A stretch of DNA of 12,781 nt from Candidatus Cloacimonadota bacterium (GTDB lineage Bacteria; Cloacimonadota; Cloacimonadia; Cloacimonadales; TCS61), in contig JAUVIJ010000031.1 of the NCBI GenBank assembly GCA_030592835.1, positions 1-12,781 on the forward strand, in the 5' to 3' direction. The notes under the pieces were generated by a model. The model had not been told where the DNA came from, ran no database searches, and was given only the letters and a program-made list of their open reading frames with translations. Positions 1 to 7,330 of this stretch are shown piece by piece. Every line of letters starts with the position of its first letter. Within the stretch, counting starts at the first letter, position 1. A program made the translations under genes and the position numbers.

Positions 1-1
1 T

Positions 2-2434
2 CCGACCGGAGCTGTTGCATTTTACGGATCGACCATAAACCAGTCCTGGTCACCGCCAATGCGTGCTCAGGATCATGCAATAGATCTGCTTGTGGGTTGG
101 AATTATTCAACCAATCAGGAAATCGATCAAAAATTCTCGCTCGGTGGTCTCTGGTATAACGGTTCCTGTAATATGATGGATGTCTATGGGTCTTCGGGAG
201 AAAATGAGTTCGAGCATTGGACTATCTTTGGCGACGTTTCTCTGAGAGTTAGAACCGATACTCCGGAAAATATGAACATCAGCCATCTTCCAACTCTCTT
301 TATTGGACTGGATTATTTTGATGTTTCAACCGGGGTCGAAAGTGCATTGGTCTGCCTTAGTGACGAGAATTATGAGATCATCGGTTCCGGATATACAGAT
401 GATAATGGTGATATTACTCTTGATCTGATAAACCCACCCCTGGAACCAACCGATCTTACCCTTACTGTCACGGCTTCTAATAAAGTAACAAGTGTGGAAA
501 CGATTTCTGTTATTCCTATGGGCGGTTCTTATGTGATCATGAATAACTATCTTACCAATGACGGTAATGATAACATCCCTGCTTATAGCGAATTAATTTC
601 CCTTGATGTTACTTTCGAGAATGTTGGCAACGATGATGCCATTGGTGTATCAGCTATTCTCTCTACTGCAGATACTTATGTTACTATAACTGAAGCCAAT
701 GTCGATGTAGGCGATATCTCACCTCAATCAACTGTTACAATAGAAGATGCCTTTGAATTCCAGATTGCTGATGATATTCCCGATCAACATGTTGTGATCT
801 TTGATCTCGAAATAATCGAGGATGAAACCTTAAATTCGCAGTTTAATCTGACTATAAACGCTCCCTTATTCGAACTTGGGAATGTTCAAATATATGATCC
901 TGAAGGTAACAACGATGGTATACTGGATCCCGGTGAAACCGTAACGATTTCTATCCCCACTTATAACATCGGCCATGCCATATCGCCGGTTGCCGAAGCT
1001 TATCTAAGCTGCCAGAATGATGGAATTACCATATCTAATGGCTCTTATACGATCGGTCAGATCGATGTCGATACATGGGGTGAAGCCCTTTTTGAATTGA
1101 CCGCTGATGATGATATTCAGATCGGTACTGCTATCAATCTTGCTTTCGAAGTGATCGCAGGTTCGTATGGACTGGAAGAAAATATCAGCATTACGGTCGG
1201 TCTTTGTCTGGAAGATTTTGAAACCGGTGATTTCTCTTCCTTCCCCTGGGAATTTTCAGGTGATGCTAACTGGATTGTTACTTCTGAGCCTTACGAAGGA
1301 AATTTCGGGGGAAAATCCGGCGGTATAAGCCACAATCAGACCACTTCCATGAAAATAACCATGTTTGTTCTGGATAATGGCGAATTGAGCTTCTGGAAAA
1401 AAGTTTCGTCAGAAGCCACTTATGATTACCTTAGATTTTACATTGATGGTAATGAACTGGGTTCCTGGGCAGGTGAAGAAGACTGGAGCCAGGAAATTTA
1501 TAACATCACCGCTGGTGAACATACTTTCATGTGGGAATATGATAAAGATGGTTTAGTCAGTAATGGTGGAGACTGTGGCTGGGTAGACTATATTGTTTTC
1601 CCACCTAATGCCATGGGAGCGACAGGTTATATCAGCGGTTATATAACTGCTGATCCCGAACCGGATTATTCTGCTGTTGTTATTACAGCGGGAGAATATA
1701 CAACAAATCCTGATGATAGCGGATCTTACACACTGGAGGTAGCTTACGGCATTTATGACGTGACAGCAGTCTTGCAAGGTTATGAAACTGTTACTATGGA
1801 AGATGTGGATGTAGCTCCTTTTGAAACTACTACACTGAATATCTCTCTACCTTTTATTGCTCCTCCGGCAAATCTCCAAGCGGAACTGGTCAATAATATC
1901 GTATCTCTAACCTGGGAAGCTCCCGATACAAGAGAAAGGGACAGGATCCTTCAATACTATAGAGTATACAGGAATTACAACGGTGGCAATTTCATCATGA
2001 TCTATGCAACTACTGCGACTGATTATGATGAAGTTCTAATTGATATGGGCAGCTATGGTTACTATATAACCGCAATTTATACCAATAACAGTGAAAGTGA
2101 TCCCACTGAGACGGTTTATGCGGAATTTACTTCGGAAACGAATGATCTCCTGCCGGTAGTTACCGAACTGAAAGGTAATTATCCCAACCCGTTCAACCCG
2201 ACAACAACGATAAGTTATTCCTTGAAAGAAAATTCTGATGTCAGACTGGAAATATACAACTTGAAAGGTCAGAAAGTCAGGATTCTTATCGATGAAAATC
2301 AGGATGCCGGATATTATAATATTCTCTGGAATGGAGAGGATGAAAGAGGAAATAAATCTTCCTCAGGGATGTACTTCTTCAAAATGAAAGCAGGAAGATA
2401 TACATCATTAAAGAAAATGGTATTAATGAAATAG
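2..2434 (+). CDS. Gingipain-like (peptidase C25) secreted multidomain protein with type IX sorting domain, 5' end missing
   Basis: The frame is open to the left edge, so the ATG at 59 is internal and 810 C-terminal residues are visible. Residues 1-90 resemble the end of a peptidase C25 (gingipain) catalytic domain: GAVAFYGST, SWSPPM and the later FGDVSLRV pattern. The catalytic His/Cys lie outside the window. Next come an Ig-like C25 C-terminal module (about 92-175), two CARDB-like beta domains (about 190-290 and 293-400), a jelly-roll module opening LEDFETGDF (about 402-535), a carboxypeptidase-regulatory-like domain (about 540-617) and a fibronectin III domain (about 620-710). The last 95 residues are a FlgD-like/type IX sorting domain with NYPNPFNPTT, LEIYNLKGQKV and a final SSGMYFFKM...KKMVLMK. 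In this family the sorting domain directs export across the outer membrane and surface attachment. The role is probably extracellular proteolysis or adhesion. Family and sorting signal are confident; middle domain names are approximate. Confidence 0.85.
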   Translation, partial: PTGAVAFYGSTINQSWSPPMRAQDHAIDLLVGWNYSTNQEIDQKFSLGGLWYNGSCNMMDVYGSSGENEFEHWTIFGDVSLRVRTDTPENMNISHLPTLFIGLDYFDVSTGVESALVCLSDENYEIIGSGYTDDNGDITLDLINPPLEPTDLTLTVTASNKVTSVETISVIPMGGSYVIMNNYLTNDGNDNIPAYSELISLDVTFENVGNDDAIGVSAILSTADTYVTITEANVDVGDISPQSTVTIEDAFEFQIADDIPDQHVVIFDLEIIEDETLNSQFNLTINAPLFELGNVQIYDPEGNNDGILDPGETVTISIPTYNIGHAISPVAEAYLSCQNDGITISNGSYTIGQIDVDTWGEALFELTADDDIQIGTAINLAFEVIAGSYGLEENISITVGLCLEDFETGDFSSFPWEFSGDANWIVTSEPYEGNFGGKSGGISHNQTTSMKITMFVLDNGELSFWKKVSSEATYDYLRFYIDGNELGSWAGEEDWSQEIYNITAGEHTFMWEYDKDGLVSNGGDCGWVDYIVFPPNAMGATGYISGYITADPEPDYSAVVITAGEYTTNPDDSGSYTLEVAYGIYDVTAVLQGYETVTMEDVDVAPFETTTLNISLPFIAPPANLQAELVNNIVSLTWEAPDTRERDRILQYYRVYRNYNGGNFIMIYATTATDYDEVLIDMGSYGYYITAIYTNNSESDPTETVYAEFTSETNDLLPVVTELKGNYPNPFNPTTTISYSLKENSDVRLEIYNLKGQKVRILIDENQDAGYYNILWNGEDERGNKSSSGMYFFKMKAGRYTSLKKMVLMK

Positions 2435-2744
2435 TGCCATCTGACTATAGGATGATTTATGTGTTTGCATAGCAAACATATAATAAAATAAATTTTTAAA
2501 AAACATTTACAGAAAACAGATTAAACAGGTTAAAACTCCGGAAAAAACTCCCGGAGTTTTAACCTGTTTTTAATTCCGTTTATCCTTTGCAATTCCCTTT
2601 CAACGAAAGGAAAACGTAAAAAAGTTTACAAGCCTTTAGCTTGCAAGTAGAAATTTTTTCCTACAGCTTCTTATGATCCCTTTTGATACAAGGGATTAGC
2701 AGGGATTCTCTTCTAATAAAAGGAATTTGCAAAGTTCTACTGCA
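2435..2744. other. Convergent intergenic region between the C25 protein and aroK
   Basis: These 310 bp hold no convincing gene. They contain a short hairpin (TGTTTGC/GCAAACA, arms 2462-2468 and 2472-2478, 3-nt loop) just after the upstream stop, then the strong terminator at 2523-2573. Further right is a 7-bp inverted repeat (ATCCCTT 2676-2682, AAGGGAT 2690-2696) without a U-tract next to it. That last repeat could serve the end of the aroK transcript from the other strand, but this is weak. Confidence 0.6.
2523..2573 (+). terminator. Rho-independent terminator after the C25 protein gene
   Basis: A perfect 19-bp inverted repeat has arms at 2523-2541 and 2551-2569 around a 9-nt loop, with a GC-rich inner stem (ACTCCGG/CCGGAGT). 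On the plus strand the right arm runs into TTTTTAA. It lies about 90 nt past the stop at 2434, which fits termination of the gingipain-like gene. The U-tract is partly inside the stem. From the minus strand the hairpin also forms but no long U-run follows, so bidirectional use is uncertain. Confidence 0.85.
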
Positions 2745-3230
2745 TTATCTTGATTGAATCGCTTTAATCAAGTTTTTCAGATTCGGGTTTTTGATAATAC
2801 AGTCTGCACATTCTCTATAAAACGGCTTCCGGCTTTGCCAAAGATCAAGAAGTTCGTTCTCTGTCAGTTTACTTACAAGGGGTCTTTCGGTATTTTTGAT
2901 CCTGGAAAGGATTGTTTCCCAGGATGGATTTAACCAGATCACATATTTATCCTGTGTTTGAAAAAATACCCGGTTAATTTTCTGCTCAACTATTCCACCA
3001 CCGGTGGCAATTATAGATCCGATTTTGATTTTTCTTAACATTTCATTTTCGAGCTTTCGAAAATACTCTTCTCCAAATTTCTCGAAGATTTGAGATATAG
3101 AAAGAGATTGTTGTTTTTCTATTACCAGATCGAGATCAAGAAATTCTGTTTGAAAAAAATCAGCAGCTTTTTTTCCCAGGTAACTTTTACCTGACCCCAT
3201 GAAACCTATCAAAATTATTATCTTATCCAT
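2745..3230 (-). CDS. aroK: Shikimate kinase
   Basis: 161 residues, near the usual family length of about 170. The enzyme phosphorylates the 3-hydroxyl of shikimate with ATP in the cytoplasmic chorismate pathway to aromatic amino acids. Visible motifs: Walker A GFMGSGKS (9-16), the DLD shikimate-binding motif (32-34), the GGG motif in ATGGGIV (about 75-80), and the NTERPLV lid segment with its conserved Arg. The ATG at 3230 puts Walker A at the expected distance from the N-terminus. There is no Shine-Dalgarno: the 10 nt upstream are seven T residues then ATT, belonging to the rpsA terminator tail. Expression must therefore come from read-through of that terminator or from a promoter inside the 3' end of rpsA. 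It is the last minus-strand gene and converges on the C25 protein gene. Confidence 0.95.
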   Translation of the reverse strand: MDKIIILIGFMGSGKSYLGKKAADFFQTEFLDLDLVIEKQQSLSISQIFEKFGEEYFRKLENEMLRKIKIGSIIATGGGIVEQKINRVFFQTQDKYVIWLNPSWETILSRIKNTERPLVSKLTENELLDLWQSRKPFYRECADCIIKNPNLKNLIKAIQSR

Positions 3231-3261
3231 AATAAAAAAAGGCGTTCGCTTTGAACGCCTT
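3231..3261 (-). terminator. Rho-independent terminator of rpsA, abutting the aroK start codon
   Basis: Read on the minus strand, AAGGCGTTC (3261-3253), a 5-nt loop and GAACGCCTT (3247-3239) form a 9-bp hairpin. The T-run at 3240-3234 follows and overlaps the stem's last two pairs. The hairpin begins 18 nt after the rpsA stop. The T-tract ends three bases before the aroK ATG, so the normal 3' end of the transcript would fall just upstream of aroK. Confidence 0.88.
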
Positions 3262-3278
3262 CTTCTTAAATAATTACT

Positions 3279-5858
3279 TTATTTTTTCTCTGATTCATCT
3301 TCTGTCTGAGATTCAGAAACTTCTTCTTCCTTTATTTCAGGCTCTTTTACCGGTTCTGTTTCTTTAGTCTCAGGTTCTTCATCACCCTTATCCGGATCAG
3401 TTTTATCTTCTGTATCAATTTCAGGTGCTTCTTCTTTTTCTTCAACTTCAGGCTCTCCATCTTTGCCGGATTCTTCTATTTCTACTCCTGAATCAGTTTC
3501 TGTTGTTTCTGTTTCTTTCTGTTCTTCTACAAGATCTTCAACAATTTCAGTCTCTTTTACAGGTTCTGCTTCTTCAGTCTCAGGTTCTTCATCACCCTTA
3601 TCCGTATCAGTTTTATCTTCTGTATCAGCTTCAGGTGTTTCTTCTTTTTCTTCAACTTCAGACTTTTCATCTTTGTCAGATTCTTCTATTTCTACTCCTG
3701 AATCAGTTTCTGCTGTTTCTGTTTCTTTCTTTTCTTTCTCCACAAGATTTTCAACAATCTCTGGTTCCGGAGCAATTTCCTTTTCTACTTTTGCCAGGTT
3801 TTCTTTAATAGCTCTTCTTTTCTCTTCTTTCTCAAATACCCGGCTTTGATGAGTATCGACAAAATCTTTCAATTCTGTGCTGTCTCTGGCAAAGAAATAG
3901 GCCTTAACACTAAGGATCAGACGCCTGTTTTCCAGATCTAATTCAATGATCTTCAAAGGTAATTCTTCTTCAACTTCAAAAGCCATCCCCGCTTTTTTCA
4001 AACCGGGTATAGCAAGATGAGACAAAGGCACAAATCCTTCAACTATTAAACCATCCTGCTCTACATCGACGAGAACACCTTTGGAAATTATTTTAACAAT
4101 TTTTGCTATGACTTCTGAATTTATCGGTAGTTTTTCATCCAGGTTCTTCCAGGGATCGGCTGATAACTGTTTAACTCCAAGAGCAATTCTGTGAAGAGTT
4201 TTATCTATAGAAAGTACTTTTACAAATACTTCCTGACTCTTTTTAAATGCTTCCTTGGGATGATAAATCCTTTTCGTCCAGGAAATATCAGATATATGGA
4301 TCAAACCTTCAATATCTTCCTCGATTTCCACAAATACTCCAAAGGGAGTGATGCTATTAACAATACCCTTCAGCTCAGTATTTATTGGATACCTCTCCTC
4401 GATCGTCAACCAGGGATTCGCTTCCATCTGTTTTAAACCAAGAGAAATCCTGCGTTCTTCTTTCGATGTCGATAAGACTATTGCTTTGATATTATCTCCC
4501 AATTTCAGCATCTGTTTGGGATGTTTAATCTTTTTAGTCCAGGACATCTCGGAAATATGAACAAGCCCTTCCACTCCAGATTCAAGTTCGACAAAAACAC
4601 CATAATTTGTTATATTGACGACCTTACCGCTGACAATCGTGCCTTCCGGATATTTAACCTCGATATTTTCCCAGGGATGGGGAACCAACTGTTTTAATCC
4701 TAATGAAACCTTTTCAGTATCTTCATCAAAATCCAGAACTTTTACTTTTACCTTATCCCCTATATTCAGCATATCGGATGGATGCTTAATGTGACCCCAG
4801 CTCATATCGGTTATGTGCAGGAGACCGTCAATCCCACCAAGATCTATAAAAGCACCATAATCAGTAATATTACGTACTTCTCCATCCAGTTCTGCTCCCT
4901 GCGATAATCTATTTTTAAGTTCACCTAATTTTTTTTCCTGTTGTTCTTCCAGAACTTTCCTTCGCGAAACAATTATATTTCTCCTCTCTTCATCGATCTT
5001 CAGGATCTTGAATTCACTTTCTTTCCCGATGAACTGATCAAGATTGGGGATAGGTTTTAATGCAATTTGCGAACCTGGCAGAAAAGCCTCAAGGTTTTCA
5101 ATCTCTGCAATCATTCCACCTTTGACACGTCTTTTCAGTAGACCTGTAACAGAGCCGTTACTTTCTTGAATTTTCTTTAAATGCTCGAGGTTCAAATAAA
5201 AATCAGCTTTCTTCTTAGATAATTTCAATCTGCCGGATCTGTCTTCAACAGATTCGATAAATACATTGATCCTGGTTCCAGGATCAGGTATCTGACTTGT
5301 TGAGAACTCCTTGATCGATATAGCACTTTCGGACTTGAAACCAATGTCAATCAGAACAGATCTTTCATCAACACTGACAACCACGCCCTCTACGATTTTT
5401 CCTTTTTCGAATTTACTGAAATGTTCATTTAGAAGACTCGTAAAATCATCATCTTCGGAATCGGATTTCACCTTTTTCTCAGGTTCTTTTTCTTCTTTGC
5501 CCTCTACTGGAATTACGGCTTCTTCCTCAGTTTCTTCTTCCATAGAAACAGTTTCCGATGCAGTTTCGATTTCTTTTTTCTCTTCTTCTTTTACTTCAAC
5601 ATCGATAACTTCTTCTTTTGGAACTTCCTGTTTTACCTCAGTTTTTTCTTCCTCAGAAACAATCTCCGGGACAGTTTCAATTTCTTCTTTCTCTTCCACC
5701 TTTAACGGTTCTTCTTTTTTCTCTTCTTCTTTTACTTCAACATCAACAATTTCTTCCTTTGAAATTTCCTGTTTTACATCAGTTTTTTCTTCAACTTCCG
5801 GTTTTTCATTTTCGACAGGATTCTTCACATCTTTTTCTTCTTTTTGATCGTTAACCAT
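3279..5858 (-). CDS. rpsA: 30S ribosomal protein S1 with long acidic repeat extensions
   Basis: 859 residues, against 557 in E. coli. S1 binds mRNA on the 30S subunit and helps structured or weak-SD messages to initiate. Six S1 (OB-fold) domains are visible at roughly 153-218, 235-300, 322-390, 406-476, 492-563 and 579-652. Domains 3-5 are the most canonical (ITDYGAFIDL, ITNYGVFVEL, ITPFGVFVEI, each followed by GL(L/V/I)HI(T/S)). They are flanked by acidic, low-complexity arms at about 1-135 and 660-859, each with an internal duplication. I place the start at the ATG at 5858 (MVNDQKEEK): it has AAGGAGG six nt upstream and overlaps the ispH stop by 8 nt. An ATG at 5924 would add 22 basic residues inside ispH and has no comparable support. 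The acidic arms are unusual in size; their function is unknown. Confidence 0.95.
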   Translation of the reverse strand: MVNDQKEEKDVKNPVENEKPEVEEKTDVKQEISKEEIVDVEVKEEEKKEEPLKVEEKEEIETVPEIVSEEEKTEVKQEVPKEEVIDVEVKEEEKKEIETASETVSMEEETEEEAVIPVEGKEEKEPEKKVKSDSEDDDFTSLLNEHFSKFEKGKIVEGVVVSVDERSVLIDIGFKSESAISIKEFSTSQIPDPGTRINVFIESVEDRSGRLKLSKKKADFYLNLEHLKKIQESNGSVTGLLKRRVKGGMIAEIENLEAFLPGSQIALKPIPNLDQFIGKESEFKILKIDEERRNIIVSRRKVLEEQQEKKLGELKNRLSQGAELDGEVRNITDYGAFIDLGGIDGLLHITDMSWGHIKHPSDMLNIGDKVKVKVLDFDEDTEKVSLGLKQLVPHPWENIEVKYPEGTIVSGKVVNITNYGVFVELESGVEGLVHISEMSWTKKIKHPKQMLKLGDNIKAIVLSTSKEERRISLGLKQMEANPWLTIEERYPINTELKGIVNSITPFGVFVEIEEDIEGLIHISDISWTKRIYHPKEAFKKSQEVFVKVLSIDKTLHRIALGVKQLSADPWKNLDEKLPINSEVIAKIVKIISKGVLVDVEQDGLIVEGFVPLSHLAIPGLKKAGMAFEVEEELPLKIIELDLENRRLILSVKAYFFARDSTELKDFVDTHQSRVFEKEEKRRAIKENLAKVEKEIAPEPEIVENLVEKEKKETETAETDSGVEIEESDKDEKSEVEEKEETPEADTEDKTDTDKGDEEPETEEAEPVKETEIVEDLVEEQKETETTETDSGVEIEESGKDGEPEVEEKEEAPEIDTEDKTDPDKGDEEPETKETEPVKEPEIKEEEVSESQTEDESEKK
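3339..3758 (-). repeat. Tandem 210-bp (70-residue) duplication encoding the S1 acidic C-terminal arm
   Basis: Residues 701-770 and 771-840 of S1 are two copies of one unit. They share ETDSGVEIEES, EVEEKEE and TEDKTD.DKGDEEPET in the same order. At DNA level the copies are 3549-3758 and 3339-3548; for example ATCACCCTTA occurs at 3381 and 3591, exactly 210 bp apart. The copies differ at scattered positions, so the duplication is not brand new. The unit keeps frame (70 codons). Confidence 0.9.
5571..5792 (-). repeat. Diverged duplication in the S1 acidic N-terminal arm
   Basis: S1 residues 23-49 and 70-96 are near copies (EEKT(D/E)VKQE followed by KEE and DVEVKEEEKKE), offset by 47 residues (141 bp). 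The DNA copies are 5712-5792 and 5571-5651. The first copy has an extra EPLKVEEKE-like insert before the following IET motif. The coding strand is strongly purine-rich here. Confidence 0.8.
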
Positions 5859-6744
5859 TTTTCTCCTCCTTGAATCCGGGAATATCCTCAACTTTAGAAA
5901 CCTGTTTCTCGATATTCCCCACACATTTTAATATCTTATTGTACACTTCCACTATTATCCAGTCTGGAGTGGAAGCACCAGCCGTAATTCCTATCTTATC
6001 TTTATGTTGCAGCCATTTTTTGTCAATTTCGGAGGCTGTCTCAATGTGAAATGTCTTTACAAAATTTTCACTTATTCTGGCAAGCATTTTCGTGTTAGAA
6101 CTATTTTTGCCGCCAATTACAATCATGAGATCACTTTCCTTTGCCAATTTGATCGTTGAATCCTGACGAACACTGGTGACATTACAGATAGTGTTGATCA
6201 CCCTGAGTTCTTCACATCGGGGAACAAGAATTTTAACAAGACCCTGTAGATCCTCTATTCTGCGTGTAGTTTGCGAGATTATTCCTACTTTATTGAACTT
6301 ACCTTCGGGTAGATCGGAGGATTTTGCAACAATAATCGCTTCTCCCTCTACATAGGATTTCAGTGCAATTACTTCTGGATGAGTTTTGTCTCCAAGAATG
6401 ATGACCTGATAACCATCCTGACTTAATTGTAAGGCATATTCCTGTGTTTTTGAAACATAAGGACAAGTTGCATTTATAATTTCGATGTTATCCCTATGCA
6501 GCTTCGCCATTATCCCTTTTTCTACGCCATGAGAACGGATTATTGTTGGTCTGCCTTTGATCTCAGAATAATCTGAAATACTTTTAATCCCCTTTTGGGC
6601 AAGTTTCTCAACCATCTGGGGATTATGTATAACCGGACCTAGAGTGATAATTTCGTGATTTTTCATAGCTGCTTCAGTAGAGATTTTGATCGCTCTTTTT
6701 ACACCAAAACAGAATCCGGAATACTTAGCTATTTTTACACTCAT
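5851..6744 (-). CDS. ispH: 4-hydroxy-3-methylbut-2-enyl diphosphate reductase
   Basis: 297 residues from the ATG at 6744, the usual family length. This [4Fe-4S] enzyme makes the last step of the MEP pathway, reducing HMBPP to IPP and DMAPP. The three cluster cysteines are Cys12 (SGFCFGVKRA), Cys94 (NATCPYV) and Cys187 (NTICNVTS). Substrate-binding His40 (VIHNP), His72 (RSHGV) and His122 with Glu124 (THPEV) are present, as are the SSNT (215-218) and GAST (256-259) motifs. The N-terminus MSVKIAKYSGFCFGV matches the family; an ATG 75 nt upstream would add an untypical extension inside plsC. It overlaps plsC by 20 nt and rpsA by 8 nt, and its own SD is weak, so translational coupling is likely. 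IspH and S1 neighbour each other, or are fused, in some other bacteria; here they are separate proteins in different frames. Confidence 0.96.
   Translation of the reverse strand: MSVKIAKYSGFCFGVKRAIKISTEAAMKNHEIITLGPVIHNPQMVEKLAQKGIKSISDYSEIKGRPTIIRSHGVEKGIMAKLHRDNIEIINATCPYVSKTQEYALQLSQDGYQVIILGDKTHPEVIALKSYVEGEAIIVAKSSDLPEGKFNKVGIISQTTRRIEDLQGLVKILVPRCEELRVINTICNVTSVRQDSTIKLAKESDLMIVIGGKNSSNTKMLARISENFVKTFHIETASEIDKKWLQHKDKIGITAGASTPDWIIVEVYNKILKCVGNIEKQVSKVEDIPGFKEEKNG
5865..5871 (-). promoter_or_regulatory. Shine-Dalgarno of rpsA inside the ispH 3' end
   Basis: AAGGAGG on the minus strand lies 6 nt before the ATG at 5858, within the final codons of ispH. It is the strongest SD in the operon and decides the rpsA start against the upstream ATG at 5924. 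Confidence 0.9.
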
Positions 6745-7330
6745 TTTCCAACTCAAATATTTTCTGCATTGTATGATCAGCAATACGACGATAGTTTTCT
6801 TTTTCAATCCCGGCAGCAATAAAATCTTCGATTTTTATCCATTCACCAACTACAATATACATACGGCTTTTTCCCCAGAAACAGTCTTTAAATCTATCAG
6901 AATTCTTAATATAAAGAGGTAAAATGTCTTTTCTTGTCTCCAAAGCCATCTTACCGATACCGGCTTTTACTTTAGTTGATTTCCTAGTCCCCTCAGGAAA
7001 CATTATAACCATATGTCCGGAATTGAGATTGTTTTCTACAAGTTCAATCGCCTTTCTATCGACTTTTCCTCTCCTGATCGATATAACTCCCATTTTTTTT
7101 AAAAAAGCAGCAAGAATAGGATTACGAAATAGCTCGCTTTTAGCCAGATAATTTATCTGTTTTGGTATAATGGCTCCAAGAAAAAGGGGATCGTTCGCAG
7201 ATATATGATTAGCAGCAATTATACAACCTTTCAAGTCTTCCAATCTTTCCGGATTAATGATTTTATAATGATAAAATATCCTCATATAGATCCGGGTAAA
7301 ATATTTAATAATATCATAGAGAAGTTTCAT
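6725..7330 (-). CDS. plsC: 1-acyl-sn-glycerol-3-phosphate acyltransferase (PlsC/LPLAT family)
   Basis: 201 residues, a typical short PlsC. The family acylates lysophosphatidic acid to phosphatidic acid at the cytoplasmic membrane face during phospholipid synthesis. The HX4D catalytic motif is NHISANDP (His42, Asp47), motif II is GVISIRRG (81-88) and the glycerol-phosphate-binding motif is FPEGTR (111-116). A fairly hydrophobic N-terminal helix (about 1-25) could sit on the membrane. The start at 7330 overlaps the cmk stop as ATGA, with AAAGGA a few nt upstream, a classic coupled start. A cmk-plsC-ispH-rpsA run is a recurrent bacterial arrangement. Acyl donor and exact substrate cannot be read from sequence. 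Confidence 0.92.
   Translation of the reverse strand: MKLLYDIIKYFTRIYMRIFYHYKIINPERLEDLKGCIIAANHISANDPLFLGAIIPKQINYLAKSELFRNPILAAFLKKMGVISIRRGKVDRKAIELVENNLNSGHMVIMFPEGTRKSTKVKAGIGKMALETRKDILPLYIKNSDRFKDCFWGKSRMYIVVGEWIKIEDFIAAGIEKENYRRIADHTMQKIFELENECKNS

Noticed and set aside
59..2434. ATG at 59 as the true start of the C25 protein
   Set aside because: The frame is open to the left edge and codons before it encode the conserved GAVAFYGST...SWSPP segment of the C25 domain.
2582..2744. Repetitive-looking stretch with AAAGG/AGGGATT motifs as a small RNA or mobile-element remnant
   Set aside because: Only short, imperfect repeats; no terminal repeats, transposase trace or promoter-terminator pair.
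3425..3849. Plus-strand reading frames opposite the rpsA 3' arm
   Set aside because: Leu- or Ser-rich low-complexity products that mirror the repetitive acidic codons of S1; no RBS or family resemblance.
5311..5854. Plus-strand Ser/Thr/Phe-rich frames opposite the rpsA 5' arm
   Set aside because: Shadow frames caused by GAA/GAG/AAA repeats on the coding strand.
3279..5924. rpsA starting at the ATG at 5924 (881 residues)
   Set aside because: The extra 22 residues are basic and untypical and lie within ispH; the ATG at 5858 has a near-perfect SD.
5851..6819. ispH starting at the ATG at 6819 (322 residues)
   Set aside because: It would overlap plsC by 95 nt and add an unconserved extension; MSVKIAKYSGFCFGV is the normal IspH opening.
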